From Planctomycetota bacterium (GTDB lineage Bacteria; Planctomycetota; Planctomycetia; Isosphaerales; Isosphaeraceae): 49,148 nt of DNA. Both the position numbers and the translations under genes were made by a program. The DNA lies in the NCBI GenBank assembly GCA_021791715.1, contig JAJYWB010000044.1:1-49148 (forward strand), read 5' to 3'. This document shows positions 9,487 to 18,157 of this stretch, one piece after another. A model generated the notes under the pieces. It was not told the origin of the DNA. It did not search any database and worked only from the letters and a program-made list of their open reading frames with translations. Within the stretch, counting starts at the first letter, position 1. Each line of letters begins with the position of its first letter.

Positions 9487-11133
9487 TCACGAGCCGACGA
9501 CGGGGGGAGTGGTGACGATCGGCGACCGCGCCGTGCGTCCGAAGAACCAGTTGAACTGAACGAGCCATTCGAAGTTGAACGGTCGAGGGCCGGTGACGGG
9601 GTTGACGAAACCGATCGAAAGCACGGCGCGGCGGTTGAACATCACGCTCGTCGCGAACGTGAGATCGACGACGTCGGGCGTGCCGAACGGGTCGTTGAAG
9701 CGATAAGCCCCGATATGATCGAGCGGCAAGTTCACGTGCGTTTCAAACATCGGCGCGACGAAGGTGATCAACGAATTAGGGTCGGTATTTTTGTATAAGT
9801 AGTAACCCAGGCCGATGTCGCTGTACAGCATCGTCACGTCTTGCGAGCTGGTCGGCACGTCGATCGATTCAAACCCCTGCACGAACCATTTGTTCCAGTT
9901 ATAAATATATCCGATATATTTTTGAAGCTGGACGTCGCGAATTCCGACCGCGTAGGGGGCGCCCGCGAACGATCCCGGGCCGTTGGGAACGGTGATCGCG
10001 GCGCCCGTCGACACGAGATCGCCTTTGGCGTCTTCCCAGAGAACGAACTTGGTGAAGAACGTCATGTTCCCGAGCGCCGTGCTGCTTCCGCCGATCCCCG
10101 AGTAAGGGCTGTCGGCGGTCAGCGTGTTGAGCGGCAAACGAACGCCGACCGAGGCTTTTCCCTTCCAAAACGTTTTCTCGAATCCAAACATTTCTTGAAA
10201 TACTTGTTGATTCCTTATGTTATTTCCAAAATGTTGATTATATTGACCGCCAAGATTATTAAAATAATCAAATGTGAAGAATATGCGATCCATCGGTCGC
10301 GGGCTCATGTTGTCGGCGATTTTAAACCCTCGGGCCCAGGGAACGACCGCGGTGACGTTGCGCGCGTGTTCGGTCGGCAGGGGCGGGATCGGGGGTCTGC
10401 CCGGTATCGGCGCGGGGGGGGCGTGCGGGGTGAACGGGTCGACGACGGCTCGCATCAAAAACGGCGGTTGATCTCCCATCATCAGCGGTACGTAATTGAA
10501 TCCGAGCCCCGCGACGTTCGATTGAGCTCCCAATCCTCCCGCCGCCGCGGTCGATCCCAGCGCGGTTGAAACCGGCGGAGCGACGGTCGCGGTCGAACTC
10601 GAGGTCGGCGGGGGAAGCGGCGGTAAATCGAGCGGCGCATCGCTTCCGGGAGGAGGCGCGGTCGGGTTCGAATCCGGAGCGCTTATCGCGGGCGTTCTTT
10701 GCGATCGATTCGCTCCCAAAGGCGAAGTTGAAGCGCCCGGCGCCGCGGCAGGAGGCGCTCCCGGCGCTGTGGGACGAGGGGCGCTCGAAGTAGCCGGCGC
10801 CGCCGCGCGAGGCGATGAAGGCGCCGCGGGAGCGTTCGGCGGTTGAATTTCGGTGGACACTCCAGGCCGCGTCGTTTGCACGCCGCGCGGACGAGGTTGC
10901 GGGGTCGAAGGCGCCTGCGTTCGTTCGACCGCTCGATCGACGGCCGGCCGATCTTGCCGGCTCCGCTTCCAACGCTTGGGCCAGTAAATCCCGCGCGGCT
11001 TCGGCTCTGGTTTCAAAGACTTATCGGGCGAAGCCGCCGGATCGTCGATACCCGCCCACAACGCCGAACTCGGCGATGTCGTAACGATCGCGATCGTCAC
11101 CATAAAACAAGTAATCTTAAAGAGTTTCGACAT
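9487..11133 (-). CDS. Probable outer-membrane beta-barrel protein with Pro/Ala-rich linker
   Basis: A 548-residue protein in three parts. Residues 1-26 are a signal peptide (MSKLFKITCFMVTIAIVTTS). Roughly 30-190 is a low-complexity Pro/Ala/Ser/Thr linker. The remaining ~330 residues alternate polar and aromatic or hydrophobic residues and end in FNFEWLVQFNWFFGR, as in transmembrane beta-strands with aromatic girdles. I read it as a barrel or porin-like protein on a long periplasmic or surface linker, but recognise no named family. The frame is open to 11217, but ATG 11133 after GGGGGGATTG gives a standard signal peptide; earlier ATGs lack a spaced ribosome site. It may share a transcript with the beta-helix gene upstream, whose stop is 144 bp away. 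Confidence 0.75.
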   Translation of the reverse strand: MSKLFKITCFMVTIAIVTTSPSSALWAGIDDPAASPDKSLKPEPKPRGIYWPKRWKRSRQDRPAVDRAVERTQAPSTPQPRPRGVQTTRPGVSTEIQPPNAPAAPSSPRAAAPATSSAPRPTAPGAPPAAAPGASTSPLGANRSQRTPAISAPDSNPTAPPPGSDAPLDLPPLPPPTSSSTATVAPPVSTALGSTAAAGGLGAQSNVAGLGFNYVPLMMGDQPPFLMRAVVDPFTPHAPPAPIPGRPPIPPLPTEHARNVTAVVPWARGFKIADNMSPRPMDRIFFTFDYFNNLGGQYNQHFGNNIRNQQVFQEMFGFEKTFWKGKASVGVRLPLNTLTADSPYSGIGGSSTALGNMTFFTKFVLWEDAKGDLVSTGAAITVPNGPGSFAGAPYAVGIRDVQLQKYIGYIYNWNKWFVQGFESIDVPTSSQDVTMLYSDIGLGYYLYKNTDPNSLITFVAPMFETHVNLPLDHIGAYRFNDPFGTPDVVDLTFATSVMFNRRAVLSIGFVNPVTGPRPFNFEWLVQFNWFFGRTARSPIVTTPPVVGS

Positions 11134-11277
11134 CAATCCCCCCGCCCGACGGCGCGCCGGAATCGCCGGCGCACGCCTCGAGATCCGCCGCTTCATGGAT
11201 ACGACGAAGCGACACATCCTCTTGTATCGGTCGGATCGATCGCTCGACTTGATCGAATCGTACCGATCAGGGGGATT

Positions 11278-13983
11278 TTAACGCTTCCTCGTCGGGGTCG
11301 TCGCGGGATCGAGTGCGATCACCGTCATAAAATTGCCGCCTGGAAGGCCGTTGCGGTCGCCGTCGATATAGCGCCCGTTCGATCCCGTAACGCCGTGATT
11401 GGGTCGACCGTCGATCCCAAACCGATACGCGCCGAACGCCGGGGCTGAACGCGACGGAGTTAAAAGAACCGATCGGCCGATCGGGTCGTAAACCGCGGTT
11501 TGGAACGGAATGTATCCTCCCGAGCGCCGATCTTTCCCAAGTTGTTTCAAATAATAATTGCGCGTTATTTGAGCGCGATTCGCCGAGAGGGTTTGGTTGA
11601 ATCCAACCAGAACGCCCGTGAGCATCTCGTTCTCGACGATCGGAGTTACGCTTGTGACGATCGGACCCGACGTCGAGCCCGAGCGGACGAACGCTCCGCG
11701 CCGGTTCCCCGCGACGCTGTTCGACGCCGCTCCCGCCCCTCCGACGGTATTCAGAGGAGCTCCGTTGATGAAGACGCCGAAGCCGTTGCCGAGAACGGGA
11801 CGCCCCTCGGAGTTCGCTCCCACCAGGTTGCCGATCACCACGTTCCCGAACGTTCCTCGATTGAAGAGTTGAATGCCGACTTGTTGATTCGCCGAAACGA
11901 GGTTCGCGGCCCCCGCGGTCGTTCCGCCGACGGTATTGTTCGGCGCGTCGTTGATGAAGATTCCATCGAGCTTGTTTCCGAGCGGATTCATCCCCGACGC
12001 GTCGACTCCGATCTTGTTTCCCAGAACAAGATTTCCCGACGATCCCGTTCCGTACAACTGTAAACCGCTCCCGCCGTTCGCGGCGACGACGTTACCCGCT
12101 CCCGCCTGCGAACCGCCGATCACATTATCGGGAGCGTTGAATACAAAGAGACCGTCGTACGCGTTACCGATCCCTCGCTCGCCCGAAAGATCGGTTCCGA
12201 TCCAATTTCCCGCGACGACGTTCGCCGAAGCGTTCGAACCCTGGATACGAATACCCGTTTCATGATTACCTGAGATGACGTTCCGCGCCGCCGCCGAAGT
12301 TCCGCCGATCGAATTATTCGGCGAATTATCCACATAAATACCGTCGTAACCGTTACCGATCGCGCTCGATCCCGCCGCGTTCAGGCCGATAAGGTTACCC
12401 TGAATCGCGTTTCCGCCCCCTTGAGGGCCGAGGATTTGCACGCCGACCGCTCCGTTCGCCGAGATCACGTTTCGCGCTCCCGCGATCGTTCCGCCGATCA
12501 AATTGGAGGATCCTTGATCGATAAAGACGCCGTCGTACGCGTTGCCGATCGGCGTCGAGCCGTCGCGTCCCACGCCGATCAGGTTCCCCTCGACAACGTT
12601 CCCGGTCGCTCCTTGACCGTTGATCTCAACTCCTTCGTATCCGTTCCCCGAGATGACGTTTCCCTGGCCCGGCGCGGTTCCACCGATCTGATTATTTGTA
12701 GAATTGACGATTGCGATACCGTCGCCGCCGTTTTCATCGCGGGCGTTACCCGATAGATTCACGCCGATCCAATCGCCTTGAATCACGTCGTTCCCTGACG
12801 AAGCGATCACGATCCCGGACCCTGAGAAGCCGTTGATCGCGATCCCCTTCACCGCTTCGTTTCCGCCGTTTAGGTCGAGTCCGTCCGAGCTTCCCGCGGC
12901 CGCTCCGTTGAGGTCGACGATCGGCGTTCCCGCGTATCCCGGTTGCGTCGTCGCGTCGATCGTCGTCGACCCAGTGACCGCGGGCAAGGGAGAATGTGGA
13001 GATATAAAGAATGGACCCGTTCCAGGGATGTCGAACGTGATCTCGTTGGGAGTCGAGAGCGAATCGGCGAAGAGGATCGCCTCGCGGAGCGATCCCAGGC
13101 CCGCGTCGGAGGTGTTGGTGACGATGAGCGGATCGGCGCTTTGGATCGAAAGGGTCGCCGGATTGACCGGGCCGAGGGTCGCGCCTCCGGCTGGATTCGA
13201 GAGCGTCAGATTAACCGTTTTCGATCCTTGTAATTCGATCCGGGGAAGGATCGTCACGGGAAAAGATGTGGATGTTTGTCCCGAAGCGAACGTCGCGGTT
13301 CCCGAGGTCGCCGTGTAATCGACTCCCGCGGTCGCGGTTCCGTTCGATGTCGCGTAATCGACCGACGCGCCCGGGGCGAACCCGTTGTAACGCGAAACTC
13401 CGATCGTCGCGACGCCTCCGATCGAATTCGCTTGATATAACGGATCTGTGAATTCGACGACTCCCGCGGCTTGCGTGTAATCGATCGTTCCCGTACCGCT
13501 TCCCGTGTTGATCGTCGCGTTCTGAGCGCCCGAGAGGTTGACGAAGAACGACTTTTGAGGTTGATCGATCCCGCCCGCTCCCGGCTTGCTGATCAGCGTG
13601 ACGTCCACCGTTTCGGTCGTCGTCGCCGGAGGGAACGTGAGCGTTCCGCTCGCCGGAATGTAATCGAGCCCGGCGATCGCGGTTCCGTTCGCGGTCGAGA
13701 AGTTTACCGTTACGGTTTGTTGAATATCGGGAGGGCTTAACGACACCTGAAATTCGGCGGTTTGCGTTTGCGAATTGGTACGTACGACTGAAATACTATT
13801 GATATATAATTGAGATCCTTGTAGCAGCACGCGTTCCTCGCACGATTCGACGCGAGGCCTTACCGCTCGGCGCGTTCGTTCGAATGGCGCGTGATGAAAT
13901 CGGTTCGATACTGGGCGCATGGAGGACGTCCGTTTCGCTCGGTTCGCCGCGAATCGATCGATCGCATCGTGCGATCGGTTCAT
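11278..13983 (-). CDS. Calx-beta / parallel beta-helix surface protein
   Basis: A 901-residue exported protein. The N-terminus has no classical signal but carries the planctomycete motif RPRVESCEERVLLQ (about 43-56). Two Calx-beta domains follow (about 57-165 and 172-280; signatures VNFSTANGTAIAGLDYIPASG and VDYATSNGTATAGVDYTATSG). A GSLREAILFADS motif leads into a right-handed beta-helix of about six 55-57 residue repeats with the pattern GN-x-IG ... GN-x-x-DG ... N-x-IGG-x-x-x-GA-x-NVIS. The last ~130 residues look like a final beta-sandwich. Calx-beta domains bind calcium; beta-helices often bind or cleave polysaccharides, but no catalytic residues can be assigned. Probable adhesin or surface-layer protein. 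Confidence 0.88.
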   Translation of the reverse strand: MNRSHDAIDRFAANRAKRTSSMRPVSNRFHHAPFERTRRAVRPRVESCEERVLLQGSQLYINSISVVRTNSQTQTAEFQVSLSPPDIQQTVTVNFSTANGTAIAGLDYIPASGTLTFPPATTTETVDVTLISKPGAGGIDQPQKSFFVNLSGAQNATINTGSGTGTIDYTQAAGVVEFTDPLYQANSIGGVATIGVSRYNGFAPGASVDYATSNGTATAGVDYTATSGTATFASGQTSTSFPVTILPRIELQGSKTVNLTLSNPAGGATLGPVNPATLSIQSADPLIVTNTSDAGLGSLREAILFADSLSTPNEITFDIPGTGPFFISPHSPLPAVTGSTTIDATTQPGYAGTPIVDLNGAAAGSSDGLDLNGGNEAVKGIAINGFSGSGIVIASSGNDVIQGDWIGVNLSGNARDENGGDGIAIVNSTNNQIGGTAPGQGNVISGNGYEGVEINGQGATGNVVEGNLIGVGRDGSTPIGNAYDGVFIDQGSSNLIGGTIAGARNVISANGAVGVQILGPQGGGNAIQGNLIGLNAAGSSAIGNGYDGIYVDNSPNNSIGGTSAAARNVISGNHETGIRIQGSNASANVVAGNWIGTDLSGERGIGNAYDGLFVFNAPDNVIGGSQAGAGNVVAANGGSGLQLYGTGSSGNLVLGNKIGVDASGMNPLGNKLDGIFINDAPNNTVGGTTAGAANLVSANQQVGIQLFNRGTFGNVVIGNLVGANSEGRPVLGNGFGVFINGAPLNTVGGAGAASNSVAGNRRGAFVRSGSTSGPIVTSVTPIVENEMLTGVLVGFNQTLSANRAQITRNYYLKQLGKDRRSGGYIPFQTAVYDPIGRSVLLTPSRSAPAFGAYRFGIDGRPNHGVTGSNGRYIDGDRNGLPGGNFMTVIALDPATTPTRKR

Positions 13984-14051
13984 CCTTCATCTGTCGGCGA
14001 ATCGAGCGTGAAACGCCGGCTCGAACGCCGCGCAAGGAGAAATCGCGATCG

Positions 14052-14147
14052 GATCGCGCCGATTTTGTAAGTGAAATCGATCGCGCCGATTTTATGAGAG
14101 AAGACGATCGCGCCGATTTCACGTATCAAATCGATCCGCCGATCGAT
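14052..14147. repeat. 27 bp tandem repeat, about 3.6 copies
   Basis: The core GATCGCGCCGATTTT recurs at 14052, 14079, 14106 and, degenerate, 14133, a strict 27 bp period. It lies 70-165 bp upstream of the beta-helix gene start, so probably in or before its promoter. The 27 bp period keeps several frames open, producing spurious nine-residue repeat ORFs on both strands. Confidence 0.85.
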
Positions 14148-14205
14148 TGAAACCGATTGAGACGCAATCCGAAAAGCAATCCGCGGATTCGTCGGGAATC
14201 GAGGT

Positions 14206-14341
14206 CGATCGCGAAATTAGGAGGCGATCGCGAAATTGGGAGGCGATCGCGAAATTAGGAGGCGATCGCGAAATTGGGAGGCGATCGCGAAAAATTGGGA
14301 GGCGATCGCGAAAAATTGGGAGGCGATCGCGAAATTGGGAG
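14206..14341. repeat. 19-21 bp tandem array containing the octamer GCGATCGC
   Basis: Seven units of CGATCGCGAAATTGGGAGG type begin at 14206, 14225, 14244, 14263, 14282, 14303 and 14324. The first five are 19 bp apart and the last intervals are 21 bp (two extra A). The final unit runs directly into the palindromic element at 14335, sharing AATTGGGAGG. Units are contiguous with no unique spacers, so this is not a CRISPR array. Confidence 0.9.
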
Positions 14342-14450
14342 GGCGAACCTCCTGGTGAGCCATTATATTTGTAAATATTTCATTCACTCCGAAAACGGTC
14401 TCGTCTCGGGTGATTATGAAAAAAGGCTCACCTCGAGGTTCGCCCTCCCA
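14335..14450. repeat. REPIN-like inverted pair, copy 3
   Basis: Element at 14335-14361 (TTGGGAGGGCGAACCTCCT plus GGTGAGCC) and its inverse at 14425-14450 (GGCTCACCTCGAGGTTCGCC and CTCCCA). The span of 116 bp matches the two pairs near the left end, but the inner 63 bp is unrelated to theirs. Conserved ends and length with a variable interior suggest a mobile unit. It lies between the VWA gene and the beta-helix gene. Confidence 0.8.
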
Positions 14451-14666
14451 AAAATGGTACAATCTATCATAATGGTATATTAAATTATTATATTTATTTG
14501 GCGTGCCTGGAGCCGAAAGCCGTAAAATCGAGTCGATATCGCCGTGATCGATTTACCGGATAACCACATCGCTGAGCGCGGGGCGGTATTGATCGAGCAA
14601 TCTTCACAGTCACATGCGAAAAATCTATATAATTACTCGAGAATAGCTAAATTCAGTATTGTATAA
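14451..14666. other. Gene-free AT-rich spacer downstream of the VWA gene
   Basis: About 215 bp of AT-rich sequence with no supported gene. It follows the 3' end of the minus-strand VWA gene. No clear intrinsic terminator is visible. Confidence 0.5.
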
Positions 14667-15677
14667 TTATTTAAATGAATCGACGTCAATATAGCGATAG
14701 GATCCTCCCGCCGCCGCGGCGAGTCGCTTGAGCGGACGCGCGCCGCCGAGCGGCGGGCCGACGCCGAATTCGACGACGTGAATCCGCGATTTGCCGGCCT
14801 CGGCGGCGATCATATCGGCTTCTTTTTGCGTCATCATGTCGCCGTCGGTGAGGAAAAAAATCGCCTCGGCGTGGAGCTTGAACGCGGCGCGGAGCGCCAG
14901 CACGTGATCGGTTCCCCCCGCGGGCGCCATCTTGTCCAAAAGCTCTCGCGTCCGATTCTTGTTCGATTGCGTCGCGGACATGAGAGTCGGATTTCCAGCC
15001 GAATCGACCAGAACCGTCGGCTCGAGATTATAAAAAACGACGCCGAACCGCGACTTCTCATCAATTCTTGAAAGGCTGTTTAGAAGCTCACGCTTGGCGA
15101 CCCCGAGCGATTCGTTGAGCGACATGCTTCCCGATCGATCGATCACGTAGGCGTAAGAACTCGCTCGTTCGCGTGCGCCGAAGAACGTCGTCCCGGGGCC
15201 GATTCCGCGTCCCACGCCCCCTCCCGCGCCGCCTCCCGAGCCCCCTCCGCCGCCCAAGCCTTCTAGGCCGAAGAGCCCCGCGCCGATCGCCGATCTTTGT
15301 TCAAGCCGGTTTTTCAAGGTCGGATCGAGGTCCGTTCGAGGCAAGGCTTGAGCCGGCGATCGCGACGCGGCGTCGCTTAATCGCGCTAAATAATCTTGAT
15401 CGGTGGTTCTCGCCGATCCGTCGGGGACGATTCGAGGCGAGTCGCCGAGATCGCCGGGACGCCCGCCTCCCGATCGCTCGACGACTCGATTATCCACCGG
15501 GCCGATCTCGCCGCGGAGCGGCGTCGACTCGTCGGGTTCTTCGCGCCAGGTCCCCCCCGTCACCACCAGCGACGCCGCCGCGAGAATTAACGCGTGGACG
15601 ATCAACGTCAGCGCGAGCGATCGAGGATCCGTCAGCGGCGATTCGCGCCGTTTTTTAACGAGCGGGCGCCAAATCAT
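14667..15677 (-). CDS. VWA-domain protein with N-terminal membrane anchor
   Basis: A 336-residue protein. Residues 20-41 are a transmembrane segment (LALTLIVHALILAAASLVVT), then an acidic/polar region and a glycine-rich linker (about 140-162). From about 173 to the end is a von Willebrand factor A domain with the MIDAS motif DRSGSMS (180-186), a threonine in AGGTDHVLAL and the aspartate of FFLTDGDM, so the metal site looks intact. VWA domains bind protein ligands through the metal ion. Its ATG lies 23 bp inside the 3' end of the apbE-like gene, implying translational coupling. Confidence 0.88.
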   Translation of the reverse strand: MIWRPLVKKRRESPLTDPRSLALTLIVHALILAAASLVVTGGTWREEPDESTPLRGEIGPVDNRVVERSGGGRPGDLGDSPRIVPDGSARTTDQDYLARLSDAASRSPAQALPRTDLDPTLKNRLEQRSAIGAGLFGLEGLGGGGGSGGGAGGGVGRGIGPGTTFFGARERASSYAYVIDRSGSMSLNESLGVAKRELLNSLSRIDEKSRFGVVFYNLEPTVLVDSAGNPTLMSATQSNKNRTRELLDKMAPAGGTDHVLALRAAFKLHAEAIFFLTDGDMMTQKEADMIAAEAGKSRIHVVEFGVGPPLGGARPLKRLAAAAGGSYRYIDVDSFK

Positions 15678-16971
15678 AAGGCGATCCTTGTATCAGTATA
15701 TCAGAATATCGTTTTGCGAGTGATTCTCGATTCGTAAGGATCTCGTTCGGCTCGCGGTTCTTGATCGCGGGCGGTTGGAACCTCGATGAATCGGCGGCGT
15801 GATCGATCGTGCTTCCGTTCGGATCGAGGGTTTTGATCGCCGCGAACCGGCGGGTCGTTTTGATCGAAACGGCGCCGTTTTCTTCGGTGAGGAAGAGCGC
15901 CGAGGCGCCGGGGTGATCGTCGATCAGCCTCGTTCCCGCCTCTTCGCCGATGACGTACGCCGCGGTGTCGAGCCTGTCGGCGGTCGCTCCGTCGGCGGCG
16001 ATCACCGTCACGCTCGCGCGGCGGACGACTCCGAGCCCGGTTCGAGGGTCGACGATATGTGAATAACGCTTGCCGTTGATTTCCACATACTGCTCGGCGT
16101 CTCCAGCGGTTGAAACGCACGCGTTTTTCAGTAAAAGAATTTTAGCGGGCGGAGCCGAACGAGTTGGATTCAGCGACGCGATCGCGATCGACCAGCCTTC
16201 GGTTCCGGGAGGGGGATCGGCTACGGCGATATCCCCCGCCGCTGCGACGAGCGCGCGGTCGATTCCACGATTCCGAAGCTCGACGAGCGCCGCCTGGGCC
16301 GCGTAGCCTTTGGCGATTCCTCCCAAATCGAGCTTCATTCCGGGTTTAAGCAGGCGGACGGTTCGCCCGGCGCGATCCAGTTCGATCGCCTTCCAATCAA
16401 CCTTGGCAAGTGCGTTTTTGAGAAGTTCGGGATCGGGAAGTTTGCGATCGCGCCGCGCTCTGCGCCAAAGCCGCACGACGGGCCCGCACGTGACGTCGAA
16501 AGCTCCGTCCGAGATTCGCGCGGTTTCGATCGAAAGATCAAGAATTTTAAATAGATCGTCGCTCACCGCGATCGCGGGACCTCCCGCACGCGCGCACAGC
16601 CGCATCAGCTCGCTCTCGGGATCGTAATCGCTGAACGCCTGATTGAGCCTGGAAACACGGTCGAAGGCGGCGTCGATCGCGCTTTTGGCCGCGGGCTCAT
16701 TCGCCGCGTAAACGACGATCCGAAACGGACAGCCCATCCTCGGCCTTGATTCTTCAAGCCGAACGAGTTTGGAGTCGGCCGCGATCGATTTCGCCTGGAA
16801 TTCGAGAGCGATCGCGAACAAGACAAACGTAAATGCAAGGATGAAACGAGCGATCGATTGCGACCGTCGGTTCGAGGAGTGTCGATCGGCGAGCGATTTC
16901 CGCGGATTCGGCGCGGCTGTCGGTCGAAATTCGCCGCGAACTCGGTCATAATTCGTCTTGGAATCGAGCAT
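15655..16971 (-). CDS. apbE: FAD:protein FMN transferase (ApbE family)
   Basis: A 438-residue protein of the family that covalently attaches FMN from FAD to threonine in exported flavoproteins. Conserved motifs: PRMGCPFRIVVY, F-S-D-Y-D-P-E-S-E-L, SDGAFDVTCGPVVRLW, KLDLGGIAKGYAAQAAL and SHIVDPRTG. A hydrophobic segment near 40-60 is a signal or anchor, as expected for a periplasmic enzyme. The usual N-GG-D motif is AAAGDI here, a variant. A TTG-started frame reaches 16998, but ATG 16971 is more natural. The long tail past the family end (~40 residues) is unexplained. The downstream VWA gene overlaps by 23 bp. No obvious target flavoprotein gene is nearby. Confidence 0.88.
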   Translation of the reverse strand: MLDSKTNYDRVRGEFRPTAAPNPRKSLADRHSSNRRSQSIARFILAFTFVLFAIALEFQAKSIAADSKLVRLEESRPRMGCPFRIVVYAANEPAAKSAIDAAFDRVSRLNQAFSDYDPESELMRLCARAGGPAIAVSDDLFKILDLSIETARISDGAFDVTCGPVVRLWRRARRDRKLPDPELLKNALAKVDWKAIELDRAGRTVRLLKPGMKLDLGGIAKGYAAQAALVELRNRGIDRALVAAAGDIAVADPPPGTEGWSIAIASLNPTRSAPPAKILLLKNACVSTAGDAEQYVEINGKRYSHIVDPRTGLGVVRRASVTVIAADGATADRLDTAAYVIGEEAGTRLIDDHPGASALFLTEENGAVSIKTTRRFAAIKTLDPNGSTIDHAADSSRFQPPAIKNREPNEILTNRESLAKRYSDILIQGSPYDLAPAR

Positions 16972-17017
16972 TGTGAGTACGGTCCTGATTTTTCTCAATC
17001 ATTGGAGCATACCAAAG

Positions 17018-18061
17018 GTGCGACTCACTCGGCAGCGCGTGACGACCGGCTTTCCGCTGGTATTGGGCTTGATTTTGGGGTCGATCGCTTCTTCCACGCT
17101 TTCGTTCGCCGCGGCGGACGATTCCAAGCCCGAGATGAAGCCTTACGTCGAATCGATTCCGGGTTCCGACGTTCAATTTGAGATGATTCCGATCCCGGCG
17201 GGAGAGTTCGATCTTGGATCGCCCGCGACCGAGGCCAAACGGCGCGAAGACGAAGGACCCGTGCGACGCGTTAAGATCGAGCCGCTCTGGATGGGTAAAT
17301 ATGAAGTGACATGGGATGAATTTGATTTATTCGCGTTTTCACTTGATATTAAACGTCGCGCCGAGAATTCCGCGGTGAAGCCCGAGACCGAGAAGCTGGT
17401 CGACGCGGTGACGCGTCCCACCAAGCCGTACGCGGACATGACTTTCGGCCTGGGACATTCGGGGAATCCCGCGATTTGCATGACGCATCACGCCGCGATG
17501 GAGTATTGCCGCTGGCTTTCGGCGAAGACCGGCAAGGTTTATCGGCTGCCGACCGAGGCCGAGTGGGAATACGCGTGCCGAGCGGGTTCGAAAACGGCTT
17601 ATAGTTTCGGCGACGACCCCGCGCGATTGGGGGATTACGGCTGGTTCGTCGACAACGCCGAGAAGCCGATGAAGGTGGGGAAAAAGAAGCCCAACGCGTG
17701 GGGGCTTTATGATATGCACGGCAATGTGGCGGAATGGTGCGTGGATTTATATAAGCCTAACGCTTATGAAGTGATTCCCGCGGATCGCGTTCCGCTCGAT
17801 CCGTTCATCGCGCCGACGCCCGACGAATACCCTTATTCGGCGCGTGGTGGATCGTGGGACGACGACGCCGATCGGCTCCGGTCGGCGGCGCGGCGGGCTT
17901 CGGATAAGGAATGGAGCATGCAGGATCCTCAGCGTCCGCAAAGCATCTGGTGGCACACCGACGCGACTTTCGTGGGATTTCGCGTGGTTCGAGCCGCGGT
18001 CGAGCCCGAAAATCTCAAAGGGGTGCGCTCGCTTGTGGTCAAGAAGAAAGGAAGCCGGTAG
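17018..18061 (+). CDS. SUMF1/formylglycine-generating-enzyme-like protein lacking the active-site cysteines
   Basis: A 347-residue protein. With the GTG start at 17018, preceded by GGAG at good spacing, residues 1-31 form a signal peptide (MRLTRQRVTTGFPLVLGLIL). An ATG-less extension to 16958 would overlap the divergent apbE gene. The SUMF1 domain runs from about residue 50 to the end: F-x-MIPIPAGEFDLGS, GKYEVTWDEF, GKVYRLPTEAEWEYACRAG, YDMHGNVAEWCVDLY, RGGSWDD and VGFRVVRA. True formylglycine-generating enzymes have a Cys pair soon after GGS; here GGSWDDDADRLRSAARR has none. It is therefore probably a lectin-like or other member of the fold. It is followed 96 bp later by the Gfo/Idh/MocA gene. 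Confidence 0.88.
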   Translation: MRLTRQRVTTGFPLVLGLILGSIASSTLSFAAADDSKPEMKPYVESIPGSDVQFEMIPIPAGEFDLGSPATEAKRREDEGPVRRVKIEPLWMGKYEVTWDEFDLFAFSLDIKRRAENSAVKPETEKLVDAVTRPTKPYADMTFGLGHSGNPAICMTHHAAMEYCRWLSAKTGKVYRLPTEAEWEYACRAGSKTAYSFGDDPARLGDYGWFVDNAEKPMKVGKKKPNAWGLYDMHGNVAEWCVDLYKPNAYEVIPADRVPLDPFIAPTPDEYPYSARGGSWDDDADRLRSAARRASDKEWSMQDPQRPQSIWWHTDATFVGFRVVRAAVEPENLKGVRSLVVKKKGSR

Positions 18062-18157
18062 GATGTGACATGATTCGACCCCACCGAGGGAAATCGACCC
18101 AAGCGAGGCGTCGGGTCATTCACTCCCTTTCCGCACAATACCGAGGAGAAATCAATC

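Noticed and set aside
13796..14122. Minus-strand frame with nine-residue repeats (KSARS-x-SL)
   Set aside because: The repeats are just the translation of the 27 bp DNA array, and the frame overlaps the start of the beta-helix gene out of register.
14206..14341. Possible CRISPR array
   Set aside because: Units of 19-21 bp are contiguous with no unique spacers, and no cas gene is in the window.
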